A stretch of DNA of 64,000 nt, taken from contig NZ_JACHLR010000014.1 in assembly GCF_014204535.1 (NCBI RefSeq), forward strand, positions 1-64,000. The letters are read 5' to 3'. Position 1 is the first letter of the stretch; each line of letters opens with the position of its first letter. Below the pieces are notes generated by a model that was not told the DNA's origin, did no database searches, and saw only the letters and a list, made by a program, of their open reading frames with translations. A program made the position numbers and the translations under genes. This document shows, piece by piece, positions 1 through 7,349 of the stretch. The DNA comes from Novosphingobium chloroacetimidivorans (GTDB lineage: Bacteria; Pseudomonadota; Alphaproteobacteria; Sphingomonadales; Sphingomonadaceae).

Positions 1-1
1 T

Positions 2-595
2 CTGCTCTTCTGTGAACCTTGCTCGCTTCATTCGTCCGTCCTTCCATCAGGCCGGACTCTAATCAAGCTTGGAGGAAAACTCGGGGGTCACGTCACGGGC
101 AACCATGGTACGCTGCCGATGCAGGGGGCGGGCGACAAGAGCTTCACGGTCGACCAGACGATCAACGATCCCGGCAATGCGGAGGATGCGATCACCGTGG
201 GATCGACGCATGGCGAGGCGCCGCACATGTACGGCGTGTCGTTCTTTTCGTCGCGTGGTCCCACTGCCGACGGGCGGATGAAGCCGGATCTGCTCGCTCC
301 GGGAGAGAAGATCCTTTCCTGCGCGACCGGTGCGAAGAAGCTGGAAGACCTGCGCGCGACCGACGATGGGATCGGCGAAGGGGCAGCCTGCTATCGCGAG
401 GACAGCGGCACCAGCATGGCGGCGGCCCATGTCTCGGGCGCGGTCGCGGCGTTTCTGTCGATCCAGACCGAATTCATCAACGAACCGCAGCGGCTGAAGC
501 GGGTCCTGATGGCCAGCTGCACCGACCTTGGACGCAAGCGCGACTTCCAAGGCGCGGGTCTGATCGACCTGATGCGCGCAGTGCAGTCGGTATAG
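2..595 (+). CDS. Subtilisin-like (S8) serine peptidase, C-terminal part
   Basis: The reading frame is open to the left edge, so only the C-terminal part of the gene is present. Seen: GNHG near residue 34 of the fragment, which could be the oxyanion-hole Asn region; then PGNAEDAITVGS, FFSSRGPTADGRMKPDLLAPG and GTSMAAAHVSGAVAAFLS. The last carries the catalytic Ser of S8 peptidases. The Asp and His motifs would lie outside the window. The final 40 residues look like the usual C-terminal helix (AGLIDLMRAVQSV). The stop is followed 8 bases later by the start of an alpha/beta hydrolase, whose ribosome binding site (aggag, 594-598) overlaps this stop codon, so the two are almost certainly co-transcribed. 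The context with a SIR2-STAND protein suggests a role in a conflict or defence operon (inference). The first 30 residues of the fragment are not recognisably subtilase-like. Confidence 0.85.
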   Translation: MLFCEPCSLHSSVLPSGRTLIKLGGKLGGHVTGNHGTLPMQGAGDKSFTVDQTINDPGNAEDAITVGSTHGEAPHMYGVSFFSSRGPTADGRMKPDLLAPGEKILSCATGAKKLEDLRATDDGIGEGAACYREDSGTSMAAAHVSGAVAAFLSIQTEFINEPQRLKRVLMASCTDLGRKRDFQGAGLIDLMRAVQSV

Positions 596-603
596 GAGTT
601 ACC

Positions 604-1935
604 ATGGAAACGCTTTCCTCCCTGCCGTTTGCAAGCTTGCGGGCGAGCAAGACCGGCGTGCTGTCTCAACCATTCGCGATGCCCGGGGGCACGACCGACC
701 TCATCATCATCAGCCATGGCTGGAAGAACGACGAGAGCGACGCGCGCGATCTCTACGACACGCTGCTGACGAGCGTGCAGCGTGCGGCCGGGCCGGCGTT
801 CGGGGAAGATGGAAGGCGCTGGGCTGTAGCCGGGGTGTTCTGGCCCGCCTTTCGGTTCCAGCCCGACCTTACCTTGCTGGCAGAGGACGGGCGTGCACAG
901 GACGTGGCGGCGGCCTCCGTCGATGCAGCCGGGCAGGATCTCTCGCGCGAGGAGTTGGCCGGCTTGGCCGGCGCGATCGCCGTGATGCTGGACGTGGACG
1001 AGGGCGACTTCACGGACGGGGCTGTGAAAGCGGCACACGGCGGGGAGGAGGCGAACATCTTCGTGGACCGGCTGCGCTGCCTCCTGACCCCGGCTGCCGA
1101 GTTGCACGCCGACCATGCCGACCTGCTCGGACAGCAAAGCGGATCCTCGCTGGTGAACGCGCTTCGCAAGGGCACCGATGCCGCACTCTTGTTCGAAAAG
1201 CCGGAGCGGGGCGAGGGCGGCAACGCCGCCGGCTACAAGGAGGTCGTCGCGACCCTTCGGCAGTGGCGCCGGGGCGGCCGGGCGGCGGTCGCCAGCGTCC
1301 TGAACCAGGCCACGTACTACGAGATGAAAGCAAGGGCCGGCGTGGTCGGCGCGGCCATCGCTCCGGTTATCGACCAGGCGGTGCCCGCCAGCGTGCGAGT
1401 CCACCTGATCGGCCACAGCTTCGGGGCGCGGCTGGTCACGTCCTTGGCCAACACCTTGACCACGGTGCGCCCCGCGTCGCTTTCGCTGCTGCAGGGCGCG
1501 TTTTCGCACAACGGCTTCGGGGACAAGAGCAGCAAGCATGGCGGTGCTGCCGGCGTGGACGGGGCCTTCCGTCGGGTGGTTGCGGACCAGCGGATCAGCG
1601 GGCCGATCATGGTCACACATACGCGCAACGACACCGCGGTGGGCCTCGCCTACGCGCTTGCATCCACGCTGTCGCAGCAGGTCGCCAGCGGTCTGGCCGA
1701 TGTCGCGGGTCGGTTGATCGGCGGACCGGAAGACCGCCACGGGGGGCTGGGCGCAAACGGCGCATTGTCGCTTCTGTCGGGAGAGTGGGCGGACCACGTC
1801 GCCCTGCCCGATGCGCCGACGCCTCGGTTTGCAAGCGGCAAGGTTCACAACGTCCTAGCCGACGCGATCATCGCCGATCACAACGATGTCAAAAATCCGG
1901 AGGTCGCTCGATGGGTGTGGGCGGCGCTGGCATGA
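604..1935 (+). CDS. Alpha/beta hydrolase, lipase/esterase-like, in SIR2-STAND operon
   Basis: Predicted 443-residue hydrolase without signal peptide or membrane segment, so probably cytosolic. Seen: an N-terminal strand with LIIISHGWKND (HGW oxyanion-type motif, about residues 36-46), a nucleophile elbow LIGHSFGARLV (Ser near 271), a plausible acid in THTRNDTAVG, and a plausible His in ADHNDV near the C-terminus, giving a complete Ser-Asp-His set. The start at 604 is chosen because aggag sits 5 bases upstream; the frame is open further upstream but overlaps the peptidase. It lies 8 bases after the S8 peptidase and 25 bases before the SIR2-STAND gene. The substrate (lipid, ester or peptide) cannot be told. 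An effector role alongside the downstream sensor is inferred from gene order only. Confidence 0.8.
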   Translation: METLSSLPFASLRASKTGVLSQPFAMPGGTTDLIIISHGWKNDESDARDLYDTLLTSVQRAAGPAFGEDGRRWAVAGVFWPAFRFQPDLTLLAEDGRAQDVAAASVDAAGQDLSREELAGLAGAIAVMLDVDEGDFTDGAVKAAHGGEEANIFVDRLRCLLTPAAELHADHADLLGQQSGSSLVNALRKGTDAALLFEKPERGEGGNAAGYKEVVATLRQWRRGGRAAVASVLNQATYYEMKARAGVVGAAIAPVIDQAVPASVRVHLIGHSFGARLVTSLANTLTTVRPASLSLLQGAFSHNGFGDKSSKHGGAAGVDGAFRRVVADQRISGPIMVTHTRNDTAVGLAYALASTLSQQVASGLADVAGRLIGGPEDRHGGLGANGALSLLSGEWADHVALPDAPTPRFASGKVHNVLADAIIADHNDVKNPEVARWVWAALA

Positions 1936-1960
1936 TCGCGGGTAAGCGGGAGGGGCACCG

Positions 1961-4900
1961 ATGACGACCTTCCTCAAGCGCCACTATCTGAACGATGCGA
2001 AGCTTGCCCAGCGCGCGCTGCTGGAACTCCATCGCGCGCTGAACTCTGGCCGCCTGGTCGCGTTTACCGGTTCCCTGACCACGCAGCCTTGCGGCTATGG
2101 TACGTGGGACGAACTCATCGATGCGTACGGACGATTGGCGCAAGTCGCCCAGGATGCGCACGGCTGCGAAGACGCGCACGAGAGGATGGAAGCGGAGCTG
2201 GAGGCGATCCGGCAGGGCAAGCCGGTGTCAGCGACCCAGGTCGGCCATATCGCCGCGTTTCGCGCGTATGTCTCTCTGCCTCCGGAACAGCGGGCGCACA
2301 TCGACCCCCGGGTGACGCTTGGCCTGTTCGAGGAACCGCTTGCCGGTCCTGACAGGGGAACGATGCCGATCTCCCGGCAATGGGGACACTGGGAGCTGGA
2401 TCAGGTTCGTGAGCCGCTTCACCTGCTGTCCATCGCCATGGCTCGTTACTTCCGCAAACCCTATCGCAAGGTGGCGACGGATTCGGCGCAAGACGTGCTG
2501 GGGGCCTTGCTGAACGGGCTGGGCGTAAGGCGCGTGGCCACCTTGAACTACGACTTCGAAGTGGAGCGCCGCCTGATGCTTGCGGATCGGCAGGCCGACG
2601 GAGACTCGCCGTTCGATCAGCTGCGCAAGTTGCGCGCGATGGGTCAGCAGGACCTGTTCGACTGGCACTTGTCGAGCGGACAGATCCGCCGCCTGATGCC
2701 GAACGGTCAGGCCATAGAAAGCGACATCCTCAATCGCGAGCGGATCGACCGGATGCTGGAGTTCGCGGTGGGTGCGGACGATGTCGACCGCCACGTCCTG
2801 CATCTGCACGGGCGCGCGTGTTCCGCGGAGTCGATGATCCTCTCCTATCGCGACTACGACCGGCTGTACCGTCGCCAGGGATTGTCCAAGCTGCCGTTCG
2901 AGTTCGCGCAGCGCATCCTCATGGGCGGCAACCCGGTCCTGTTCGTCGGCCTGGGCATGTCGGAAAACGAGCTGAACGCAACGCTGCAGGACTTCGTCAG
3001 CAGCAGCCCCTACCAGCGCGCCGCGCCGACCTTCCTGCTGTGGAACACGCAGGAGCAGGACCGTGGCGCCAACACGGCGTTCGGAGAGCCGGCGAGCACG
3101 GTGTCGGGCGCGCAGATGCGCCGACTGGACCGGCTGCATCGGCTCGGTGTCCTCACCATCTTCGATACCGATCTGATGCCCTCGGGCGAGATCCCGCCGG
3201 CGGGGGACCTGCCGGCGCGGCTCGCCAGCATGATCAACAAGCTGGCGGAGCGTGCCGCCTGCATCGGCAGCCGCGAGGAATACACCGGAGGTCCCGCGTG
3301 GCGTCACATGATGCGCTCGCCCGCGAAAGGCGAGCCGACCATAGTGTGGCAGGTGGCGGGGACGTCGCGTCAGCTCGGGATCGAGGAGGGCGCCGTCAAC
3401 CAGCAGGCGTTCGAGCGTCTGACTGCATGGATCAAAGACCATCGATCCGCCCCCGCACTGGGGATCATCGCCCGGCAGGGTTGCGGGAAGGGCTCTCTCG
3501 CCTGGCGGCTGGCACACGATGCGCAGGTCATCGGCGTCGCGCCGGAAGACACGATCCTGATCAATGCCAGCTTCAGCTTCGACACCGACAGCGTGCTCGA
3601 CGCGGTGGCCCGGTTCCTCGATGAACGCACGATCGGCACCTATCTCGAAGGTGGCCAAGGCGGCGTGCCGAAGATGAGCCGCAATGCCTTCTTCCGGTCC
3701 TTGAGCACGGCCCATCACCGGCCCATCCTGATCATCGTCAACGGATGCGAGCGTTTCTTCAGCGTCCGCGGCGAGATGCTGAGCGCGGAGTTGCACGAAC
3801 TCTTCTGGCGCTGTGCAACCGGCAAGCTGCCGTTCGTGCGATTGGTCTTGCTCGGCACCTCGCGTACCCGCAGTTACATCGAGACGCTCGGTCCACCCGT
3901 GCTGGAAGCGTCGGAGATCGGGCTGGAGCCAAGCTGGAGCGAGGAACTGCCGCCCATCCAGCGCTTCGACATCATTCGCCGGGCGTTCTGCAATCACGGT
4001 GTCGATCCGGCAAAGATCGCCCCCGGATCGAAGCGGCGGCTCGATCGCGCGGTGCTGGATGCGCGCGCCATGGGCGCGGCGCGGATCAGCGGCGATCTGG
4101 CGGAGCTGCGGCGCGCCTTCTTCGACCTCTACCTCGATCCTGCCGTTCTGGGGCAGCCGCTGGGCAAGCAGTTGGGGCTGGCGACCGACGTGATCCGCGC
4201 GCTTGCCTTTATCGGCCTGCCGGCGGAAGCCGCGGTGCTGGTTCATGTGCCGCGTCTGCGCCAACCCGCTCCTCGATCCGTGTCCGAAGTGGAAGCGGTG
4301 CTCACGGTTCTGGAGGGGCTAGGCCTGGTCCTGCGTATCCGCGGACATCAACCGCGCATATCGGGTGCGACCGAGACCGCGGCGAGGTTCACGCTGCCAC
4401 GCCTGCTGATGACCGAGATGCGCGCGCGGTTCTCGGTGCCTCTTTCGGAAGCCAAGCTTTCGACTGCCTACAACATGTCGCTCTACGTGGCGCAGCCGGT
4501 GGATGGCTACATCCCGGAACCGGAGATCCACGACGAACTCGGCCAGATGGTGGATCGACTGCTTGGCGCCTATCGCGACGTGGCGCTTCGCGAGCCCAAG
4601 CTGGTGCATCCGGACGAGCGCGAGACGCTGGTGGCGATCAGTGCCGAACTCATGCCGCACGAGGATCGCGCCACCGTCGCCCACGGCGTACACCGGCGCG
4701 ATCTGGCGAGGGAACTGGAGACTCTGGCCAGCGTCGCCAACATGCAGTGTTTCCGCGCCGCATTGGCCTTGATCCGCGGGTACTACACGACCACGGATCT
4801 CCTGACCCTGGATGTCGGCGATCGGCTGATCCGCGAGGATCGCGACCCCATCCTGCAGGAGCATGCCGAGCGACTGGACCGTCTGATCGACGCCTATGGC

Positions 4901-5974
4901 AAGATCGCGCTCGCTCGTCAGCGGCTGCGCACGCAGTTCGGGGACAAATTCGGCGCCAAGTTCGGCATGGTCGAGCCGCTCTATCCCGACGAACTGGTCT
5001 GGCTCCACAACGAGCGAGGAGTGATCCGGCTGGCGATGGGCGACCTCTACGAGGCACGCACATCCTTCCTGCGCGCGCTGGACATCAATCGCCTCCATGT
5101 GGAGCGCACCGACCGCTCTCATAACTGGCGTCGGATCCGCCTCAACCAGCTCGCCGTCGACATCGAGAGCGGCGAGATCGACTTGGCGCGGCGCAAGGCG
5201 GATGAGATCCTGGCGGTCAGCGAGGGGGCAGAATCCATCGGCAGCCGCGAGGACCGCCTCGCGATTGCAGTGGCATCGGGATATCGCGGATGGACCCACC
5301 AGCTTCATGGCAACGAGCGGGCGGCGCGGATCGATTACGACGCGGCCATCGCCTCGTTCGAGGCGGCCGAGGAAGCACGGGCCACGATCTATTTCGAGCG
5401 GCTACGCCATACTCTTTCGCAAGCGCATGACGATGGGGCGGGGCGCAACACACAACGCTCGCTGAACGCGGTGCTGACGGCAGCGCTGGCGACGCGGCAG
5501 ATGGATCTGGTCTACCAGCTGCGCGTGATGCGATCGACCATCATCCTGGAGGCGAACGACAGCGACCGCGATTCCCGCAAGGCTGCTCGCCAGGTGCTGG
5601 AGGACGCGCAGACCTATGCCTTGCAGACGGCGGTCAATCGTGTTCGGGTGGAAGCAAGCATGGCATTCGCGGGCGCGCAGCAGGCCTCGGGCGACCATGA
5701 GGGCGCGCTCCGATCCGTATCGGATGCCATGATGGTGGCGACCCGTTACGGCATGGAGCTGCGCAAGATCGTGCTCCGGTCCATGATGGCGCGCATCATG
5801 GCCGAGCGCGGCCACCCGATCACCGCCACCAACCTTGCCGAAACGGCGATCCGGATGGGCAGTCGGCTGCGCTATGCCATCGCGATCAAGCATGCGGAGG
5901 AAACGCTTGCCCGAGTGCCGAAGATCTCTGCGCTGATGCAGGCACTCGACACGTCGTCATTACATCCGCGGTGA
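1961..5974 (+). CDS. SIR2-like / STAND NTPase-like / TPR-like protein, Avs-type defence candidate
   Basis: Large cytosolic protein of 1337 residues. Seen: an N-terminal SIR2-like module with RLVAFTGS followed by GTWDELI (residues about 31-52), VATLNYDFE (about 193-201, candidate catalytic Asn), LHLHGR (about 279-284, candidate catalytic His) and VLFVGLGMSEN (about 326-336). A central NTPase-like module follows, with a Walker A-like GIIARQGCGKGSLAWRL (about 499-515) and a Walker B-like RPILIIVNGCERF (about 586-598). Both are degenerate: GKGS instead of GKT/S, and Asn where the first acidic residue is usual. The C-terminal half is helical, with a TPR-like repeat such as GDLYEARTSFLRALDIN (about 1028-1044). 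Family knowledge: SIR2-STAND proteins such as Avs5 sense phage proteins and destroy NAD+. Start supported by gggagggg just upstream. Third gene of a probable operon with a peptidase and a hydrolase. Confidence 0.82.
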   Translation: MTTFLKRHYLNDAKLAQRALLELHRALNSGRLVAFTGSLTTQPCGYGTWDELIDAYGRLAQVAQDAHGCEDAHERMEAELEAIRQGKPVSATQVGHIAAFRAYVSLPPEQRAHIDPRVTLGLFEEPLAGPDRGTMPISRQWGHWELDQVREPLHLLSIAMARYFRKPYRKVATDSAQDVLGALLNGLGVRRVATLNYDFEVERRLMLADRQADGDSPFDQLRKLRAMGQQDLFDWHLSSGQIRRLMPNGQAIESDILNRERIDRMLEFAVGADDVDRHVLHLHGRACSAESMILSYRDYDRLYRRQGLSKLPFEFAQRILMGGNPVLFVGLGMSENELNATLQDFVSSSPYQRAAPTFLLWNTQEQDRGANTAFGEPASTVSGAQMRRLDRLHRLGVLTIFDTDLMPSGEIPPAGDLPARLASMINKLAERAACIGSREEYTGGPAWRHMMRSPAKGEPTIVWQVAGTSRQLGIEEGAVNQQAFERLTAWIKDHRSAPALGIIARQGCGKGSLAWRLAHDAQVIGVAPEDTILINASFSFDTDSVLDAVARFLDERTIGTYLEGGQGGVPKMSRNAFFRSLSTAHHRPILIIVNGCERFFSVRGEMLSAELHELFWRCATGKLPFVRLVLLGTSRTRSYIETLGPPVLEASEIGLEPSWSEELPPIQRFDIIRRAFCNHGVDPAKIAPGSKRRLDRAVLDARAMGAARISGDLAELRRAFFDLYLDPAVLGQPLGKQLGLATDVIRALAFIGLPAEAAVLVHVPRLRQPAPRSVSEVEAVLTVLEGLGLVLRIRGHQPRISGATETAARFTLPRLLMTEMRARFSVPLSEAKLSTAYNMSLYVAQPVDGYIPEPEIHDELGQMVDRLLGAYRDVALREPKLVHPDERETLVAISAELMPHEDRATVAHGVHRRDLARELETLASVANMQCFRAALALIRGYYTTTDLLTLDVGDRLIREDRDPILQEHAERLDRLIDAYGKIALARQRLRTQFGDKFGAKFGMVEPLYPDELVWLHNERGVIRLAMGDLYEARTSFLRALDINRLHVERTDRSHNWRRIRLNQLAVDIESGEIDLARRKADEILAVSEGAESIGSREDRLAIAVASGYRGWTHQLHGNERAARIDYDAAIASFEAAEEARATIYFERLRHTLSQAHDDGAGRNTQRSLNAVLTAALATRQMDLVYQLRVMRSTIILEANDSDRDSRKAARQVLEDAQTYALQTAVNRVRVEASMAFAGAQQASGDHEGALRSVSDAMMVATRYGMELRKIVLRSMMARIMAERGHPITATNLAETAIRMGSRLRYAIAIKHAEETLARVPKISALMQALDTSSLHPR

Positions 5975-6200
5975 TCGGCATCGACCGGGTAAAAATGTTT
6001 GCGGCAACCATGTGGCGGGGTGCTTTCGCCAAGCGACCGATCATCGCACCCGCTGGGCCGGGCAGCGCTCATCTGCTCCAGCCTCGAGAGCTGATGCCGA
6101 CCGATCGAGTGATTGGGCCTGGGAAGCTTTCCGGCACCGTAGGCCCAAACGACCGGTCGCGATCGTACGATGCGAGCCGGCCTCGGTCGGTCGAATGCCG

Positions 6201-6413
6201 CTACGATGTCTTGCGAAGTTCCTGAGGCTTGTGAGCGGCTTCCTTGCCGCTCTTCGCGCTCTTGACGAGGTATTCGGGATTGTCCTTCGAGGCGGCCACC
6301 TTGTGTTTCTTGATGTGCGTCTCGCTGGTGAGCTTCTTCTCGACCGTGCCGTGCGTCTTGCCTTGGCTCGTGTCCCACTCGACCTTGTCGCCCTTCTTGA
6401 ATGTCTTCGTCAT
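6201..6413 (-). CDS. DUF2945 / HVA1-type TUDOR domain small protein
   Basis: Basic 70-residue protein. The pattern FKKGDKVEWDTSQGKTHGTV, then a lysine-rich stretch and NPEYLVKSAKSGKEAAHKP, matches the DUF2945 (hypervirulence-associated Tudor-like) family. Its biochemical role is unknown; the beta-barrel fold suggests binding of nucleic acid or protein. The ATG at 6413 is preferred over an upstream in-frame start, because GAGG precedes it by 6 bases and it begins 2 bases after the stop of the DUF3140 gene. The two are therefore translationally linked. DUF2945 and DUF3140 proteins are often neighbours in proteobacteria. Confidence 0.85.
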   Translation of the reverse strand: MTKTFKKGDKVEWDTSQGKTHGTVEKKLTSETHIKKHKVAASKDNPEYLVKSAKSGKEAAHKPQELRKTS

Positions 6414-6415
6414 AG

Positions 6416-6787
6416 TCAGCCTCGCTTCTTGAGGGGATCGTGTCCCCAGTTCATCAGGGAGTAGCGCCATCGCGAATGCTCGGTGTCCTTGGCGGGACCG
6501 CCTTGGGCCAAGTGCCGGTGCACGTAGCCGGTCACCTTGCGCATATGCTCGAGGTCGGCGGTGGTGAGATCCGCCTTTTTCTTGCGCTTGATCGCGACGA
6601 TCTTGCGGCCGGAATCGTGACCGACGGACTCCTTGCTGCCATCGGCCTTCCAGCCGACGGCCTTGCTGTCATCCGTCTTGAGCCATGTCTCCAACTCCGA
6701 CGCCGTCATGTTGACGGCCGCGTCGAACTCGTTGGCGATCGCATCGCGATCCAGGTCTTCTGCCGCGGCATGCTTGTGCTCGGTCAT
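6416..6787 (-). CDS. DUF3140 family protein
   Basis: Hydrophilic 123-residue protein with no signal or membrane segment. Seen: EFDAAVNMTASELETWL at the N-terminus, a lysine cluster AIKRKKKADLTTADLEHMRK, and the C-terminal RWRYSLMNWGHDPLK that is characteristic of DUF3140. Function is unknown; the basic and acidic patches suggest a small nucleic-acid or stress-associated protein. Start supported by GAGAGG 6 bases upstream. It is the first gene of a two-gene unit with the DUF2945 protein and is transcribed divergently from the blaI-like gene, with which it shares a 175-base intergenic region. Confidence 0.85.
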   Translation of the reverse strand: MTEHKHAAAEDLDRDAIANEFDAAVNMTASELETWLKTDDSKAVGWKADGSKESVGHDSGRKIVAIKRKKKADLTTADLEHMRKVTGYVHRHLAQGGPAKDTEHSRWRYSLMNWGHDPLKKRG

Positions 6788-6913
6788 GGCGGCCTCTCTT
6801 GCTGCGGAATAACAATCGGTTGTCGCCGTCGCAGGTTCCTCGGGTGCACCAAGGGGTCACCCCGAGATATTCACGGAGCGAGCGGCCTTCCTCGAGATTC
6901 ATCTGGCGTTCAT

Positions 6914-6945
6914 GTTTACAGACGTAGTCGTTTACACATGTAAAC
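6914..6945. promoter_or_regulatory. BlaI/MecI-type operator pair
   Basis: GTTTACACATGTAAAC (6930-6945) is palindromic in 14 of 16 positions and contains TACA-n-ATGTA, the core recognised by BlaI/MecI repressors. Directly upstream, GTTTACAGACGTAGTC (6914-6929) repeats the left half with a weaker right half, giving two sites 16 bases apart. They lie just ahead of the blaI-like gene, as expected for autoregulation, and between it and the divergent DUF3140 gene. Confidence 0.7.
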
Positions 6946-6962
6946 AGCTAAGCGAGAACTCC

Positions 6963-7349
6963 ATGGTCGATGCACCGCAACAACCGGAGAGGATCTCCGA
7001 TGCCGAACACGCCGTCATGGAAGCCTTGTGGGACCGGGCACCGCTGACCGCGTCCGAGGTGTGCGACAAGGTCTGCGACGAGCGGAGCTGGAGCCTCGCC
7101 ACGGTCAAGACGCTGCTCTCACGCCTCGTCGCCAAGCGAGCGGTGGTCACGGAACCCGACGGGAAGCGCTTTCTCTACTCACCCGGCATCGCACGCGAGT
7201 CCTACGTCGGCACGGAAAGCCGCCGGCTGGTCGATCGCCTGTTCGGCGGACGCGCCGCGCCGTTGTTCGCGCATCTGGCCCAGGCCGATGCCCTGACCGA
7301 GGATGACATCGCCGAGATCGAGGCGCTCTTGAAGGAGCTCAAGTCATGA
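6963..7349 (+). CDS. BlaI/MecI/CopY family transcriptional repressor
   Basis: 128-residue winged-helix repressor. Seen: ISDAEHAVMEALWDRAPLTASEVCDKV (helix-turn-helix region) followed by WSLATVKTLLSRLVAKRAV, the recognition helix and start of the wing in BlaI/MecI proteins, and a C-terminal dimerisation region with SRRLVDRLFGGRAAPLFAHL. It should bind the palindrome just upstream and repress itself and the M56 peptidase gene, which overlaps its stop codon by 4 bases (ATGA). ATG 6963 is chosen over the ORF beginning at 6912, because the upstream part would run through the operator. Confidence 0.9.
   Translation: MVDAPQQPERISDAEHAVMEALWDRAPLTASEVCDKVCDERSWSLATVKTLLSRLVAKRAVVTEPDGKRFLYSPGIARESYVGTESRRLVDRLFGGRAAPLFAHLAQADALTEDDIAEIEALLKELKS

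Noticed and set aside
391..1848. 485-residue minus-strand open frame over the hydrolase gene
   Set aside because: Arg/Gly/Pro/His-rich composition typical of antisense frames in GC-rich DNA; the plus strand carries clear hydrolase motifs.
2228..4264. 678-residue minus-strand open frame over the SIR2-STAND gene
   Set aside because: Shadow frame with no motifs; the plus-strand protein has SIR2 and P-loop-like motifs.
5971..6225. 84-residue plus-strand ORF after the SIR2-STAND gene
   Set aside because: No ribosome binding site, composition not protein-like, overlaps the convergent DUF2945 gene. The gap 5975-6200 has only a weak TGGGCCT/AGGCCCA inverted repeat.
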